DNA of 41,791 bases from Flavobacterium psychrophilum (GCA_945874225.1 CAMCFT010000030.1:1-41791), one strand, 5' to 3'. Numbered from the stretch's first letter, positions 26,005 to 35,228 are shown. Translations and numbers: made by a program. Notes: generated from the sequence alone by a model not told the origin.

Positions 26005-26240
26005 TTATTGTTCAACCATAACCCGGACAGACTTTTTGATCATGGGACGATCGGATCTAAAAAAATTAAATCAAAAAGGTCAGGGAATTCAAGGGAATAC
26101 AGGTTAGACTATCAATGAAATTTGTTAACCCGGACAAAGATGAGGAGGACTCCCGTCACCATGACACCGCCCTGCCGGGGTGGGTGGGTGATCGTATCCC
26201 GGCATACTATAGGTGTTTCTTATGTTAGATAGGGGGGGAT
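26005..26240. other. GC-richer non-coding block with inverted and direct repeats
   Basis: Within A+T-rich DNA this block contains AACCCGGACA twice (near 26021 and 26131). It also has a perfect inverted repeat TGCCGGG/CCCGGCA (26173-26179 and 26198-26204) whose loop starts with a G-rich GTGGGTGGGTG run, and a run of seven G near 26231. A near-palindrome, GACTTTTTGAT and ATCAAAAAGGTC, lies close to 26030-26085. No convincing ORF crosses it. It may be an element end, a structured RNA or a replication/transfer origin. It fills most of the gene-free stretch 25963-26381. Confidence 0.45.
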
Positions 26241-26381
26241 GGATATTTTTGCCAAATTAAAATATTTTTGCCAAAAAGTTGAGACACACTTTTATTATGT
26301 CATTTTTGTAAAAATAATTTTTAAAAATTTTTCAAAAATTAATGGAGTTTCTAGCTTATCCATTTTTCGATTATAGTCTGT

Positions 26382-26996
26382 TCATTTTAATTTTTCAACA
26401 ATTTTTTTAGTTTCTATTTCTAATTCTGGGTAATGATTTTCCAAAACAAAGAATGATTGTATATAATCGTCATCATCCAAGAACTTAATTACACCGCCAT
26501 CTTCAAATTCTATTTCGGTTCTTATTCCATCATTGTTTTCTTTTGTTGCGGTAATCTGTTCTTCTATACCCTCCCAATTTAAATCTAATTCTTGAAAAAA
26601 GGGCACATCAGGATCAAACCACTTTTGGTTAAAATTATTTAAATAGTCAATATTCTCTGCCATTTTGTCTTTTAAGACATTAGGTACAAAATCCTTAGAA
26701 TTGTAATTCATTAAATAATAATGCAAGGTCAATATTTGCTCACCAATTGATAAATTCACAAAGTCCAGATACCATTCATTATAAACCATTTCGTCCTCTT
26801 TGAATAATGGCAAAAAGTCGTAATGTTTTTCACAAGCTCCAATATCAACGTATCTTTTGAATTGATTTGAATTTGACTCTTTATATTCTATAATTCTCAA
26901 AATTTCTTCCATAATAAATTGGCTATTGGAGTAATATACCTTCGCAAATAAAACCTTATTTTGATAAATTAGTGAAGGGTTGTTTGTGTCTTTCAA
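26382..26996 (-). CDS. Unrecognised acidic protein (204 aa)
   Basis: No domain is recognised. The protein is acidic, with an aromatic-rich centre (NEWYLDFVNLSIGEQILTL) and an acidic C-terminal part (IEFEDGGVIKFLDDDDY) ending in a lysine-rich helix. It has no signal peptide or membrane segment, so it is probably cytoplasmic. An internal Met at residue 29 (MEEILRII, 26912) is an alternative start. Composition and size resemble immunity-like or SMI1/KNR4-like accessory proteins, but no diagnostic motif supports that. It follows the GC-richer repeat block and is not closely linked to a neighbour. Confidence 0.55.
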   Translation of the reverse strand: MKDTNNPSLIYQNKVLFAKVYYSNSQFIMEEILRIIEYKESNSNQFKRYVDIGACEKHYDFLPLFKEDEMVYNEWYLDFVNLSIGEQILTLHYYLMNYNSKDFVPNVLKDKMAENIDYLNNFNQKWFDPDVPFFQELDLNWEGIEEQITATKENNDGIRTEIEFEDGGVIKFLDDDDYIQSFFVLENHYPELEIETKKIVEKLK

Positions 26997-27055
26997 ATAT
27001 AATATTATTTTATTTAGGACTTAATATCAATCCATATTTTTCCTTCATAGAAATG

Positions 27056-27209
27056 TTACCATCTTTTCTTTTTTTCAATTTGAACTGTTTTTATTTCTAA
27101 TAATTTTTCGTCATTGGGGTTCATCATAATTGCTATATTCAATCAACAATAATTCGTCCCATACGTGGAAAATAACTTCTTTTTTTGAGGTATTGACAGA
27201 GTAAGACAT
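27056..27209 (-). pseudogene. Small apparently frameshifted ORF
   Basis: A frame from ATG 27209 reads MSYSVNTSKKEVIFHVWDEL and stops at 27111. In another phase the sequence continues with coding-like composition (NPNDEKLLEIKTVQIEKKK) to a stop at 27058-27056. The two frames meet around an ATGATGA/AATGA overlap region. This looks like a short gene broken by a frameshift; two tiny overlapping peptides are the alternative. No family is recognised. Confidence 0.3.
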
Positions 27210-27232
27210 AACATAAGTGTATTGTTTGAAAA

Positions 27233-27688
27233 TTACAATTTGTTTAATTCTGCCATTTCTTTTTGGCTCAAAAAAGCATTACAAACCCCGAATTCAGTTA
27301 ATCGGTTGTTTTGAATATCTAAAAAAAAGGCGGTCTTGTTTTCATATACAACACGATTCATCGGAGGCACTGCCATTTTGTGTTGATAGGACCATTTATA
27401 CCCTTTTACCGATTTACCTATGACACAGAATATACATTTTGAATCGAAAGGAGTTACTTCTAAAACAACAGAACCTTGTCCTGGTTCAATCCAATTGGTC
27501 ATAATGAGTTTTATTAAATCATATACATCTTGGTATTCGTCGATAAATGTTAAATCGTATTTAATGAAAAGTTGGGTAAATACTTTGACATCCATTGTTT
27601 GACAGGCTGCATCGAGGTCTTTTAAGAAAGCGTTCGTCGTTTCTACAGTGAAGTATTCCGGGTTTACTTTAAAGGTTGTACTGCTCAT
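27233..27688 (-). CDS. Conserved-looking unknown protein (151 aa)
   Basis: No recognised domain. The sequence is soluble and mixed alpha/beta. The N-terminal half (DLDAACQTMDVKVFTQLFIK, YDLTFIDEYQDVYDLIK) is helical. The second half has strand-like segments (VVLEVTPFDSKCIFCVIG, FFLDIQNNRLTEFGVCNAF) typical of a small NTF2-like or SnoaL-like fold, but this is only a structural impression. It is the last gene of the minus-strand cluster, 65 bp after the VanZ-like gene, and may be co-transcribed with it. Confidence 0.6.
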   Translation of the reverse strand: MSSTTFKVNPEYFTVETTNAFLKDLDAACQTMDVKVFTQLFIKYDLTFIDEYQDVYDLIKLIMTNWIEPGQGSVVLEVTPFDSKCIFCVIGKSVKGYKWSYQHKMAVPPMNRVVYENKTAFFLDIQNNRLTEFGVCNAFLSQKEMAELNKL

Positions 27689-27753
27689 AATATTGTTTGT
27701 TTTATGTTAATCATTGCAATTAAAATGAAGGTGATGTGTTTAATTACATACCC

Positions 27754-28173
27754 CTAAATGTGTCCTGTTTCTATTCGATTTTGATAGAAATTATACAAAA
27801 ATTCGGAGCTTAATGCCAAGACTAAACCCAATAGGCAACCTGATATATTGTACATAAAATCATTTAGGTCACATTTTCTGGAGCTATGTGTAACAACGGG
27901 CTGGATTATCTCAATTATGCCGGAAATCATTATTGCTCCAACAAAAATGAATGTTCTCCATTTGGTATTTTTATAGGCCATTATGAAAAAAAACACGAGA
28001 AGGAAATAGAATATAAAATGAACATTTTTGTCCATCTCGGGTCTGCCCATTATCCGCAATAGTTTCTTTATCACTTGGCGAACATAGGATTTTGGTTTAG
28101 GAACCAAGCTTGCCACAATGATTATTGAAAGCCAAAGCCAAGATAGTATTACAAAAAGCGTGTTTTTTTTCAT
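27754..28173 (-). CDS. VanZ-like family integral membrane protein
   Basis: The 139-aa product has four predicted membrane segments. VanZ-family signatures are present: DKNVHFIFYFLLVFFF (Asp-Lys, His, Phe-Tyr), GIIEIIQPVV (Glu and Gln of the ExxQ motif), RKCDLNDFMYNISGCLLG (R, D, D, N, G). VanZ confers low-level teicoplanin resistance in enterococci; in Bacteroidota the role is generally unknown and probably envelope-related. The start codon overlaps the stop of the upstream amidohydrolase gene by 4 bp (ATGA), indicating translational coupling. Confidence 0.8.
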   Translation of the reverse strand: MKKNTLFVILSWLWLSIIIVASLVPKPKSYVRQVIKKLLRIMGRPEMDKNVHFIFYFLLVFFFIMAYKNTKWRTFIFVGAIMISGIIEIIQPVVTHSSRKCDLNDFMYNISGCLLGLVLALSSEFLYNFYQNRIETGHI

Positions 28174-28913
28174 TGTGCATTTCTTATTAGATTCAAGAAT
28201 TCGTGAACAATTTGTTTTATTTCTCGATACCGAATCGACTTTTCATTTGATGGTTCGTTTAAATAGAGTGCTCTGTTAATTTCTAACATAATTGATTGTA
28301 CGTTTTTGTTTTTTTTGTAAAACTGTAATGGTACTATTGCTCCACTATATGGTGAGTCAACTCCCAACGAGAAGCCTTTTTCTTTGAAGAACGTAATAGA
28401 TGCGTCAATCAACTTTTTAGGTGTGTGAAACGCATCAGTGCCTATATTGAAATCTGGCCGGAAAGTCGATTGGTCTAACGCACTGGTTAGTGGTTTAGAA
28501 GGAAAGGAGTGACAGTCCACTATTGTTGACTTACCAAATTGTTCTAATTGAATTTTAACTCTTTCTGTAAACTGGTTATGGTGTTTCCAATAGTACTGAT
28601 TCAGGATTCTGGTGCGCAAATCTGCTGATACTTGTCGAAGTGTTTCTCCTGCATCGGTTTTTTCATATAAGACACCTCTGCCAAATTGGGCCATTATTTC
28701 TTGGCTATCATCTGAAAATCTTTCCGTATCGCAAAATATTCTCGAGAAGGATGCCATAATACTTATGTCAGTTTCATTTTCAAATAAATCATCAGTGTAC
28801 CAATCGGTTAGTTTCAGTATTTCCTGATTTAGTATTTCGTCCGACACACAGTAACCTTCTTTAAAAGGGATTATAGTTGAAGAATGCGGAATGTGCAGTA
28901 TTAGATTTTTCAT
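28170..28913 (-). CDS. N-formylglutamate amidohydrolase-family protein
   Basis: The start at 28913 (MKNLILHIPHSS) is preferred; a longer frame from 28967 would overlap the upstream gene. The 247-aa product shows the family pattern: LHIPHSSTIIP at the N-terminus, DWYTDDLF, RIFCDTERF, GRGVLYEKTDAGETLR, a metal-site VDCHSFP, and the C-terminal VDSPYSGAIVPLQFY and IMLEINRALYL. The family hydrolyses N-formylglutamate to glutamate and formate in histidine breakdown (HutG type). No other hut genes are nearby, and the linkage to two unknown genes and a VanZ-like protein suggests another amide substrate. Zinc dependence is expected from the family. Confidence 0.8.
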   Translation of the reverse strand: MKNLILHIPHSSTIIPFKEGYCVSDEILNQEILKLTDWYTDDLFENETDISIMASFSRIFCDTERFSDDSQEIMAQFGRGVLYEKTDAGETLRQVSADLRTRILNQYYWKHHNQFTERVKIQLEQFGKSTIVDCHSFPSKPLTSALDQSTFRPDFNIGTDAFHTPKKLIDASITFFKEKGFSLGVDSPYSGAIVPLQFYKKNKNVQSIMLEINRALYLNEPSNEKSIRYREIKQIVHEFLNLIRNAQ

Positions 28914-28938
28914 AAATGATTCTTTCTGAAACATAAGT

Positions 28939-29328
28939 TTATAGTTGGATATTAGGGTCAATAGCATTGGATTGTTCCAACATTATTGTTTCGTCCGTAA
29001 AGACTATCACAACCCTATTTTGTTCGAGTTCCAGCATCATCATTTCTGTTAGTGCCAGTACTGCTTTTTTGAGTGCTACTACTTCTTGGGAAAATTTTGG
29101 ATATTGAATAAATTGCAACTCCATAGAAGGTTCTTCCTGTCCCAGGAAAAATATTTCGCAAGGCATAACTTTAGCACTCAGTTCTATTTGATACTGAGTC
29201 AGGATATTCTCCTGAGCTTTTAACAATGCCTTTTTAAATTCCGGTAAAGAGATACTTTTGTTTGAATAACCCCTGAATAAACCAATTGTTACTTTGGCGG
29301 TGAAAGTTTTACAGATTACTGATTTCAT
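28939..29328 (-). CDS. Unrecognised protein (129 aa)
   Basis: The start is placed at 29328 (MKSVICKTFTAKVT), leaving 10 bp after the upstream stop; a start at 29349 would overlap that gene by 11 bp. No domain is recognised. The sequence suggests a soluble alpha/beta protein: beta-rich N-terminus (FTAKVTIGLF), a helix (EFKKALLKAQENIL), a strand (MPCEIFFLG) and a long C-terminal helix (ALKKAVLALTEMMMLELEQ). It sits between an unknown 261-aa gene and the amidohydrolase with very short gaps, so it is likely part of one operon and possibly a partner of one of them. Confidence 0.55.
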   Translation of the reverse strand: MKSVICKTFTAKVTIGLFRGYSNKSISLPEFKKALLKAQENILTQYQIELSAKVMPCEIFFLGQEEPSMELQFIQYPKFSQEVVALKKAVLALTEMMMLELEQNRVVIVFTDETIMLEQSNAIDPNIQL

Positions 29329-29338
29329 ATTTATCGTT

Positions 29339-30124
29339 TTAAATTTCAATGTAGTGTTCTCTATTCATTGCCATCACTTTGTTTCCTTGTGTCAATAATG
29401 CACCACCTGTTGGAATAATGCTACTTTTTTTGATAGTATCGTTGCTAAAATAATGACCTTCGGATGCATTCATTACTAAGCAGAGTTGAGCTTGAGTTTT
29501 TTTGACTTTTTCAATTTTAGTTTTCATTTTTTGAGTATGCTCAATCAATAAATCACGAAATTGTTCGGCATCTTTTAGTACTTCTTCAGAGACATTATTA
29601 ATATTAGTGCCAGGGAATTTTACCAAATCATCGTTTTTATTTATTTGGATGGGTATTTGCATAAATAAAGCAAAGCCAGTTTTTAAAATGACATAAGGAA
29701 ATGTGCCATAACCCGGCAAAAAGGTATTTAATTCAAAAGGATCTTCGTCTGTTATTTTGATGGAATGACATTTAAAATCCGTAATCAAGTTCGTCTTGTT
29801 TACTTTCTCATCCTTAAAAGGTATTAAAGCGATATAACGAGCTTGAGTTTGAATTTGGAAAGGAGCAGCACCATTTTGCAGACTAAAACTTTTCGCAATG
29901 AAAACTTGCTGCTGATCAAAGTACCAAAGTTCATAAGATGCCACATTGGTCAAATCTAACAGGGTATTGATATAGTTGTGTTTTACTTCCAACAGCACAA
30001 TTATTGGATTTTCTATTAAAAGAGATTTTACTACTACAACTGCATCATTTAACTCTGTTTTTTGACAAGGCAAAACGATTGTTTCTCTATCAATTGTAGA
30101 GAAATTTAAAAATAAAGTATTCAT
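29339..30124 (-). CDS. Unrecognised protein (261 aa), first gene of the cluster
   Basis: No domain is recognised. The N-terminal half is strand-rich (TIVLPCQ, NPIIVLLEVKH, YELWYFDQQQVFIAKSF), followed by an aromatic/proline segment (FLPGYGTFPYVILKTGFALF). A charged helix (EQFRDLLIEHTQKMKTKIEK) leads into a C-terminal region ending MNREHYIEI. No signal peptide. It begins the five-gene minus-strand run 30124-27233, so the promoter should lie in 30125-30390, a gene-free stretch that holds only a palindromic repeat. Its partners suggest a shared unknown pathway rather than BREX. Confidence 0.55.
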   Translation of the reverse strand: MNTLFLNFSTIDRETIVLPCQKTELNDAVVVVKSLLIENPIIVLLEVKHNYINTLLDLTNVASYELWYFDQQQVFIAKSFSLQNGAAPFQIQTQARYIALIPFKDEKVNKTNLITDFKCHSIKITDEDPFELNTFLPGYGTFPYVILKTGFALFMQIPIQINKNDDLVKFPGTNINNVSEEVLKDAEQFRDLLIEHTQKMKTKIEKVKKTQAQLCLVMNASEGHYFSNDTIKKSSIIPTGGALLTQGNKVMAMNREHYIEI

Positions 30125-30250
30125 AACATAACAAATTTAAAGTTACACTTTTGTTACGCCGTGAAATGATGATAAGAATTGTGGTTTCTCAACACATTTG
30201 AACGACTGTTCCACATACTAAGCCACCGTGTCTTGAGCTGATCGGTTGGC

Positions 30251-30268
30251 ATCCCGATGAATCGGGAT
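30251..30268. repeat. Perfect palindrome ATCCCGAT-GA-ATCGGGAT
   Basis: An 8-bp perfect stem with a 2-nt centre, extended by GGCATC/GATGC-like flanks. There is no T-run. It lies between the BREX operon's last gene and the next cluster, and could act as an operator or a structural repeat. Confidence 0.45.
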
Positions 30269-30390
30269 TCTTGATGCTGATGCAAATATTATAAAAAAGA
30301 TTTTAGATATGCAACTATATTATTGTGTTTCAGTGTAAATAAATCAACTTGTAAAAAGGGATTCTTTTTTAATGTAAAGATAGTTTGCAT

Positions 30391-31011
30391 TTATATTGAA
30401 ATAAAATTAAAATAAGGATCTCTATAATGAAATTCTTCAATTTCATTTATACCATTAATTATCAGAAATGATTTGATGAATAATTTTTTTGAAATTTTTG
30501 AAGTAGGGTTCTGCTTATTTTCAAATTTATATATTCCTGTTGCAGGTCTTTTAAAAAATTTTGCTTCTAAAAACATTGGAACCACACTATAAATTCCATT
30601 TTCAGTAGCTCTATTCCCACCATAAACATTTGAGATGGCTTTTTTTATTACCTCTGTATTAATTTCATCTTGAACACTAAAGTATTTACCAAAAGTTTTT
30701 AACACAAAAAATGAAAAAGGAAAGGATGAATTTAATAATGCTATAAGAATTAAATTCTTATCCTCTTTTTTCTTTAAAGCAATTAATACTTCCTCTTTGT
30801 TTTGAAGTAGAAAATCCTTTAATGGACTTTTAGTAATTATTTTATTTACAATTCTTAATGCTTTTTTTAATCTGTTTTCACCATCAAACTCAATACGTAA
30901 TTGTTCAACAACGTAGTCATTTGAATAATTACCTGAAAGGAAAGTAATCAAAGCCACTTCAAGTACATCAAGTGGAATTCTTTGATTTATATCTATAGAT
31001 AATTCGTTCAT
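30391..31011 (-). CDS. brxA: BrxA-like BREX protein (DUF1819 type)
   Basis: A 206-aa, largely helical, basic protein starting MNELSIDINQRIPLDVLEVAL. Size, helical character and position as the last gene after pglZ match BrxA of type 3 BREX, although the sequence itself carries few diagnostic motifs. BrxA is a DNA-binding component required for host methylation and defence in characterised BREX systems. It begins 2 bp after the pglZ stop, so it belongs to the operon. The name rests mostly on context. Confidence 0.65.
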   Translation of the reverse strand: MNELSIDINQRIPLDVLEVALITFLSGNYSNDYVVEQLRIEFDGENRLKKALRIVNKIITKSPLKDFLLQNKEEVLIALKKKEDKNLILIALLNSSFPFSFFVLKTFGKYFSVQDEINTEVIKKAISNVYGGNRATENGIYSVVPMFLEAKFFKRPATGIYKFENKQNPTSKISKKLFIKSFLIINGINEIEEFHYRDPYFNFISI

Positions 31012-31013
31012 AT

Positions 31014-32465
31014 CTACTTTTTTGTAATGTTAATAAATGGAATTATAACCTCCAGAAAATGACTTCCTCCATGTGTAATAACACTGTCTTTTGATGAGAA
31101 ATTGTAATTATTTTTGAAATAAATGGCATTATCCACTCTGACTACTGACTGTTGAATTTCTGGGTTTGCTTCTAAAAATTCATCTGCTAGTGTTTTGTCG
31201 GTATATTCAATATGCCTTTGGCTTCTACTACCTGATTTATTAGTTCCTAACTTTTCTCTACTGTGTAATCCTCTCCATCCATTAGTTAATATGTTGCCAT
31301 GGTCACTTGTGATATAGACTTCAAAACCAGTTTCAATTAATACTTCTATTTTTTTTATAATCTCACTACGTTCAATCCAATTTTGAGTAAGACCTTTTAG
31401 ATCCGTATAATCTGTAGAACTGTGCATCTTGTCATCAAGGTCTTTTAATACAATTGCAAACTTTGTTATTCTTTCTAAATTAGAAGTGTCTATTTTGTCG
31501 TGATTGTATCTGATTTCAAACTTATCTAATCCTTTATTTTTCCAATAATTTGTCCATAACTTTTCTTCATTTTTAGGATTTTGAATGTATTCTTTATCTG
31601 GATAATCTCCTTTAAAGATTGCTTGTCTTGATAATTGGGTAATTGATGGAAGCCATGAGAATGTAAAATCCTCAATAGTATTAAAACTGGAAGGATATAA
31701 TGATTTAATGCTATTATACTGCCAAAACCCCATACCATCAATAACGATGAGTGCTATTTTATTGTTTTTATTATTATGAGCTATGTAGTCTAAAATTTTT
31801 GATACAATTTTCGGTTTTTTAATTGCACTTGAACTAAACAGATGCTTAAAGTTTTGATCTAATTCCTTTTGGAAATGGTTGTTTATTTTATCTCCAATAG
31901 CAATTATTTCTTCTAAATATTTTGTGTTTATAACCAATAATAAAGCAATCGAGTATTCATTTATTATTTCTAACCAATCTATTATTTTGCTTTCTAAAAG
32001 TTCGTTGATTTTACTTTCGAATACTACATTGTTAAAAACAGTTTCTTCTTTTGGAAATAAATTATATATATAATTGTCTGTTTCTGCTTTAGAAAGAGAT
32101 TTTATACTTGGATTTTTAAAAAGAATGTCAAGGCAATCTAATTCTGCATAAAGGATAGAAGAACTATGATAACCTTTAATAAAATTAGATAAATGAAATG
32201 TCGTTCTCGCTGCATTACGTTTTATATCCTCTAAATAATTTTCATTGTCATCTGATGTGAAAATTAAAGTTGTATCTGAACTTTTCAATTCAAATTTAAT
32301 TCTTTGTTCAATACCAGTTACGTTGACGATTGAGATATTATTATCCTCGAAGATTTTTATAATATCTTCACGTAATAAAAATTTATCTGGGTTTTCTAAC
32401 AGAATTATTTTTTTATCAAACGAATTGAAATAGGAAACAATATGTTCTATGAAGCTATTATTCAT
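31014..32465 (-). CDS. pglZ: PglZ, alkaline phosphatase-superfamily BREX protein
   Basis: The 483-aa product has the PglZ domain: ALIVIDGMGFWQ (metal-binding Asp, ~residue 238), a following SWLPSITQLSR stretch carrying the usual Ser/Thr ligand position, ITSDHGN with Asp-His, and a C-terminal THGGSHFLEVIIPF with the final histidines. This arrangement of the alkaline phosphatase superfamily is complete. PglZ is the one protein shared by all BREX types and has metal-dependent hydrolase or nuclease activity in studied homologues. At 483 aa it is on the short side, as in type 3. Its start overlaps the brxHII stop by 8 bp. Confidence 0.85.
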   Translation of the reverse strand: MNNSFIEHIVSYFNSFDKKIILLENPDKFLLREDIIKIFEDNNISIVNVTGIEQRIKFELKSSDTTLIFTSDDNENYLEDIKRNAARTTFHLSNFIKGYHSSSILYAELDCLDILFKNPSIKSLSKAETDNYIYNLFPKEETVFNNVVFESKINELLESKIIDWLEIINEYSIALLLVINTKYLEEIIAIGDKINNHFQKELDQNFKHLFSSSAIKKPKIVSKILDYIAHNNKNNKIALIVIDGMGFWQYNSIKSLYPSSFNTIEDFTFSWLPSITQLSRQAIFKGDYPDKEYIQNPKNEEKLWTNYWKNKGLDKFEIRYNHDKIDTSNLERITKFAIVLKDLDDKMHSSTDYTDLKGLTQNWIERSEIIKKIEVLIETGFEVYITSDHGNILTNGWRGLHSREKLGTNKSGSRSQRHIEYTDKTLADEFLEANPEIQQSVVRVDNAIYFKNNYNFSSKDSVITHGGSHFLEVIIPFINITKK

Positions 32466-35226
32466 TAATTTTGATACTTATTAGGTGTTTTATGCCCGGT
32501 AATGTTTTTTTATTCCTTTTAAACTCATTTAACCATAGGGTATGTTCTTCCTCTAATTTTTTTAATTTAGAAATTCTGATGTTTTCAATTCCTATTTTTT
32601 CAATTCTAGATTTTTGAAAGTTAAATGATTTTATCTTGTTTTCTTTTTTCATAATCATCTTTTCAGAAACTTCAGCATCTAAATTTTGATAACTAGATAA
32701 CAAAACATTTTTTAGACAATCCTTGTAGGTGTCTTCATGAATTTTGTAATGTGATTCAATAAAAGAAAATTCAGTAGCATCGGAAATCAATCTGTTCCAA
32801 ATATCGTTTGCATAAGCAGAATATAATTTACCATTGTCTGCTAAAAAGAATGCTTGATAGGTTACTTTTTTATCAAAATAATTTTGAGCTGATATTTCCC
32901 AAACACTCCAAATACCAGCTGTTTCATTGCCATTTATTGTTTTAATTACAGGAATTCCATTTGATAAATTGAATTCAATTAATTCATTTAATATTTTTTT
33001 TATCCAATCATTTTGTAACGTAATGTTTTCTATTCCCGGGGAATTTAAGGCAATTTCAGGATCAAAAGTGATGTACTTGGATTGGTTTTGTACATTCACA
33101 CTAAATCCTCCAAAAGCATCTTTCTTTATGCTTCCCTCATTTATAAAAGTATATTGGATGATTAGATTTTCTAACCATTTGGGTAACGGACTGTGTTTAA
33201 TTTCAGCTGCTTTTTTAAATTCAATATCTTCTTCTTTCACTTGAGGAATGATTCCTTCTGTACTTTGAAAATCTTTCAATTTTAATTTTATTTCATGTAA
33301 CCATTTGTCACCGGCAAATTCAAACTTGCTAGGATCTAGTAAGCTTTGCAAATAGAGTTTATTAATTTTCTTCATGTCAATTGCAGAATCTAAAACATCT
33401 GAAGTTTTATCTATACCCAATTGCTCAATAATATTATTTAATTTTTCCTCAATTACTTCATAAACTCGAAGGTCAACACTATTATTCGTTAGCAGATTGA
33501 ATGCCTTTACTTTTAGTTTTTGACCAATTCTATCTACTCTACCAATCCTTTGCTCAATCATCATAGGATTCCAAGGCAAATCATAATTGAAAACGATATT
33601 ACAGAATTGCATATTTAAAGATTCACCCGCAGCATCTGTAGCTACTAGAATTTGAGCATTGTTTTTAAAATCGGTTAATGCTACTTTTCTTTCGTCTAAA
33701 TCCTGACCACCATTTATAGTTGCAATTCTATATCCTTTGCTTTTAAGATAATTTGCCAACATTTTTTGTGTTGAACGAAACTCTGTGAATATTAAAATCT
33801 TTAGATCTTTATTGTCATACCCTTTTTGTAATTCTTGATACTTTAACAATAAAGCTTCGGCTTTTGCATCTACTTCAGTTGTTAAACAGTCTTTAGCTTG
33901 TTCGATTAAATCACAAAGAATACTTTCTTCATCTAAAAGACCTTCGCCAGCTGAAGCATAAACACCATCAAAATCTAATACTTCCAAATCATTGTCTTCC
34001 GATTTATCATAATCTGCAGCGTAATTTTCAATTGAATTGTCATCGCCGTATCTTAACCTTTCTAATCTGCCTTCCATTGCTGATAGTATGGCAGATGTTG
34101 AACTACTTACTAATCTTTGAAACAATATCATTATCAGTCCAGTAGCTGTGTTTTTTGTCCTTTTGGCTGTATTAAATCCTTGAATTACATAATTTGTAAC
34201 TGCATCATATAAAGCAATTTGTTTATGATGTTTTATACCATCTAAAAAAACATCAAAACGGACCGTTTCGCGTTCATTAAATAATTTTTTACCTTCATAA
34301 TCGACAGCTAATCTTTTCTCCGTTCTAATTACATAGGGTTCTAATTCATTAATATTAGGTAATCCTTCACCCGCAAAAGCATCGGGATCTAATAATTGAA
34401 GAATTCTTCTGAAATGGTCTGATTTTCCTCTATGTGGAGTTGCTGTTAAAAGCAATACATTATTTACTGTATTACATAATGCTTGTGCTAATTGATATCT
34501 TGAAACAGTTTGTGAAGCACCTCCCATTTTATGAGCTTCATCAATAACAACTAAATCAAAGTTGGCTTGCAAGACACCTTCCATACGGTACTTGTTGTAT
34601 TCGTCTACTTTTTCCTCAGGCCACCCTTGTCTTTTTTCTAATGGTTTTAAAGCATCGGTAGAAACAATTATTTGATTGTGTTGTTCCCAAAAATTAAATT
34701 CATGGTCGGCATTGATATTAGAGAATGTTCTTGTCATAGAAGTAATCATTTCTGAATCGTAGATATGAAATATCTCATTGAAATGGTCTTTTAATTCACT
34801 TTGCCACTGTAACATTGACGATTTTGGAACAATAATCAAAATACGTTTTATATCTCCTCTTAATTTTAATTCTTTTAAAATCAAACCTGTTTCAATAGTT
34901 TTGCCCATTCCAACTTCGTCTGCTAATAGAAATCTATTTTGGGATGATTGCATTACTTTTTCGAGTACTAGTATTTGGTGAGGCAATGGAATTAAACTAC
35001 TCTCGTAAGGTGCTAGAATGTTCTTTTTGGCTACTTCTTCTTTGATTTTTGCGGCTATTGCAATAAAACGGACAAATGGCAAGGAATGTATTGTTTTTTC
35101 TTCTTCCAGCTCGTCAAAATTCACTTCCAAAAAGGAATTATCAGCTAAAATTTTAATCCAAGCTAACTTTTGACCAAAAATTTCTTTGGTTCCGACTACT
35201 TCTACTATTTTTTTTTTATACAACAT
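32458..35226 (-). CDS. brxHII: BrxHII, SNF2-family helicase of type 3 BREX
   Basis: A 922-aa SNF2/RapA-like (COG0553) DEAD/H helicase. Walker A is ADEVGMGKT (102-110). DEAH is at about 228 (VVIDEAHKMGG). Motif III-like LLLTATPHRGK, helicase C-terminal FTEFRSTQKML (~467) and motif VI QRIGRVDRIGQ (~558) are present. A long C-terminal tail of ~300 residues is charged and helical. It sits between the methyltransferase and PglZ genes, as expected for BrxHII in type 3 BREX. The probable role is ATP-driven DNA translocation or remodelling in the complex. Confidence 0.85.
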   Translation of the reverse strand: MLYKKKIVEVVGTKEIFGQKLAWIKILADNSFLEVNFDELEEEKTIHSLPFVRFIAIAAKIKEEVAKKNILAPYESSLIPLPHQILVLEKVMQSSQNRFLLADEVGMGKTIETGLILKELKLRGDIKRILIIVPKSSMLQWQSELKDHFNEIFHIYDSEMITSMTRTFSNINADHEFNFWEQHNQIIVSTDALKPLEKRQGWPEEKVDEYNKYRMEGVLQANFDLVVIDEAHKMGGASQTVSRYQLAQALCNTVNNVLLLTATPHRGKSDHFRRILQLLDPDAFAGEGLPNINELEPYVIRTEKRLAVDYEGKKLFNERETVRFDVFLDGIKHHKQIALYDAVTNYVIQGFNTAKRTKNTATGLIMILFQRLVSSSTSAILSAMEGRLERLRYGDDNSIENYAADYDKSEDNDLEVLDFDGVYASAGEGLLDEESILCDLIEQAKDCLTTEVDAKAEALLLKYQELQKGYDNKDLKILIFTEFRSTQKMLANYLKSKGYRIATINGGQDLDERKVALTDFKNNAQILVATDAAGESLNMQFCNIVFNYDLPWNPMMIEQRIGRVDRIGQKLKVKAFNLLTNNSVDLRVYEVIEEKLNNIIEQLGIDKTSDVLDSAIDMKKINKLYLQSLLDPSKFEFAGDKWLHEIKLKLKDFQSTEGIIPQVKEEDIEFKKAAEIKHSPLPKWLENLIIQYTFINEGSIKKDAFGGFSVNVQNQSKYITFDPEIALNSPGIENITLQNDWIKKILNELIEFNLSNGIPVIKTINGNETAGIWSVWEISAQNYFDKKVTYQAFFLADNGKLYSAYANDIWNRLISDATEFSFIESHYKIHEDTYKDCLKNVLLSSYQNLDAEVSEKMIMKKENKIKSFNFQKSRIEKIGIENIRISKLKKLEEEHTLWLNEFKRNKKTLPGIKHLISIKINE

Positions 35227-35228
35227 AC

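Noticed and set aside
26165..26240. A canonical four-run G-quadruplex
   Set aside because: Only three G-runs are contiguous (within GGGGTGGGTGGGTG); the fourth run is about 40 bp away, so a standard intramolecular G4 is not supported.
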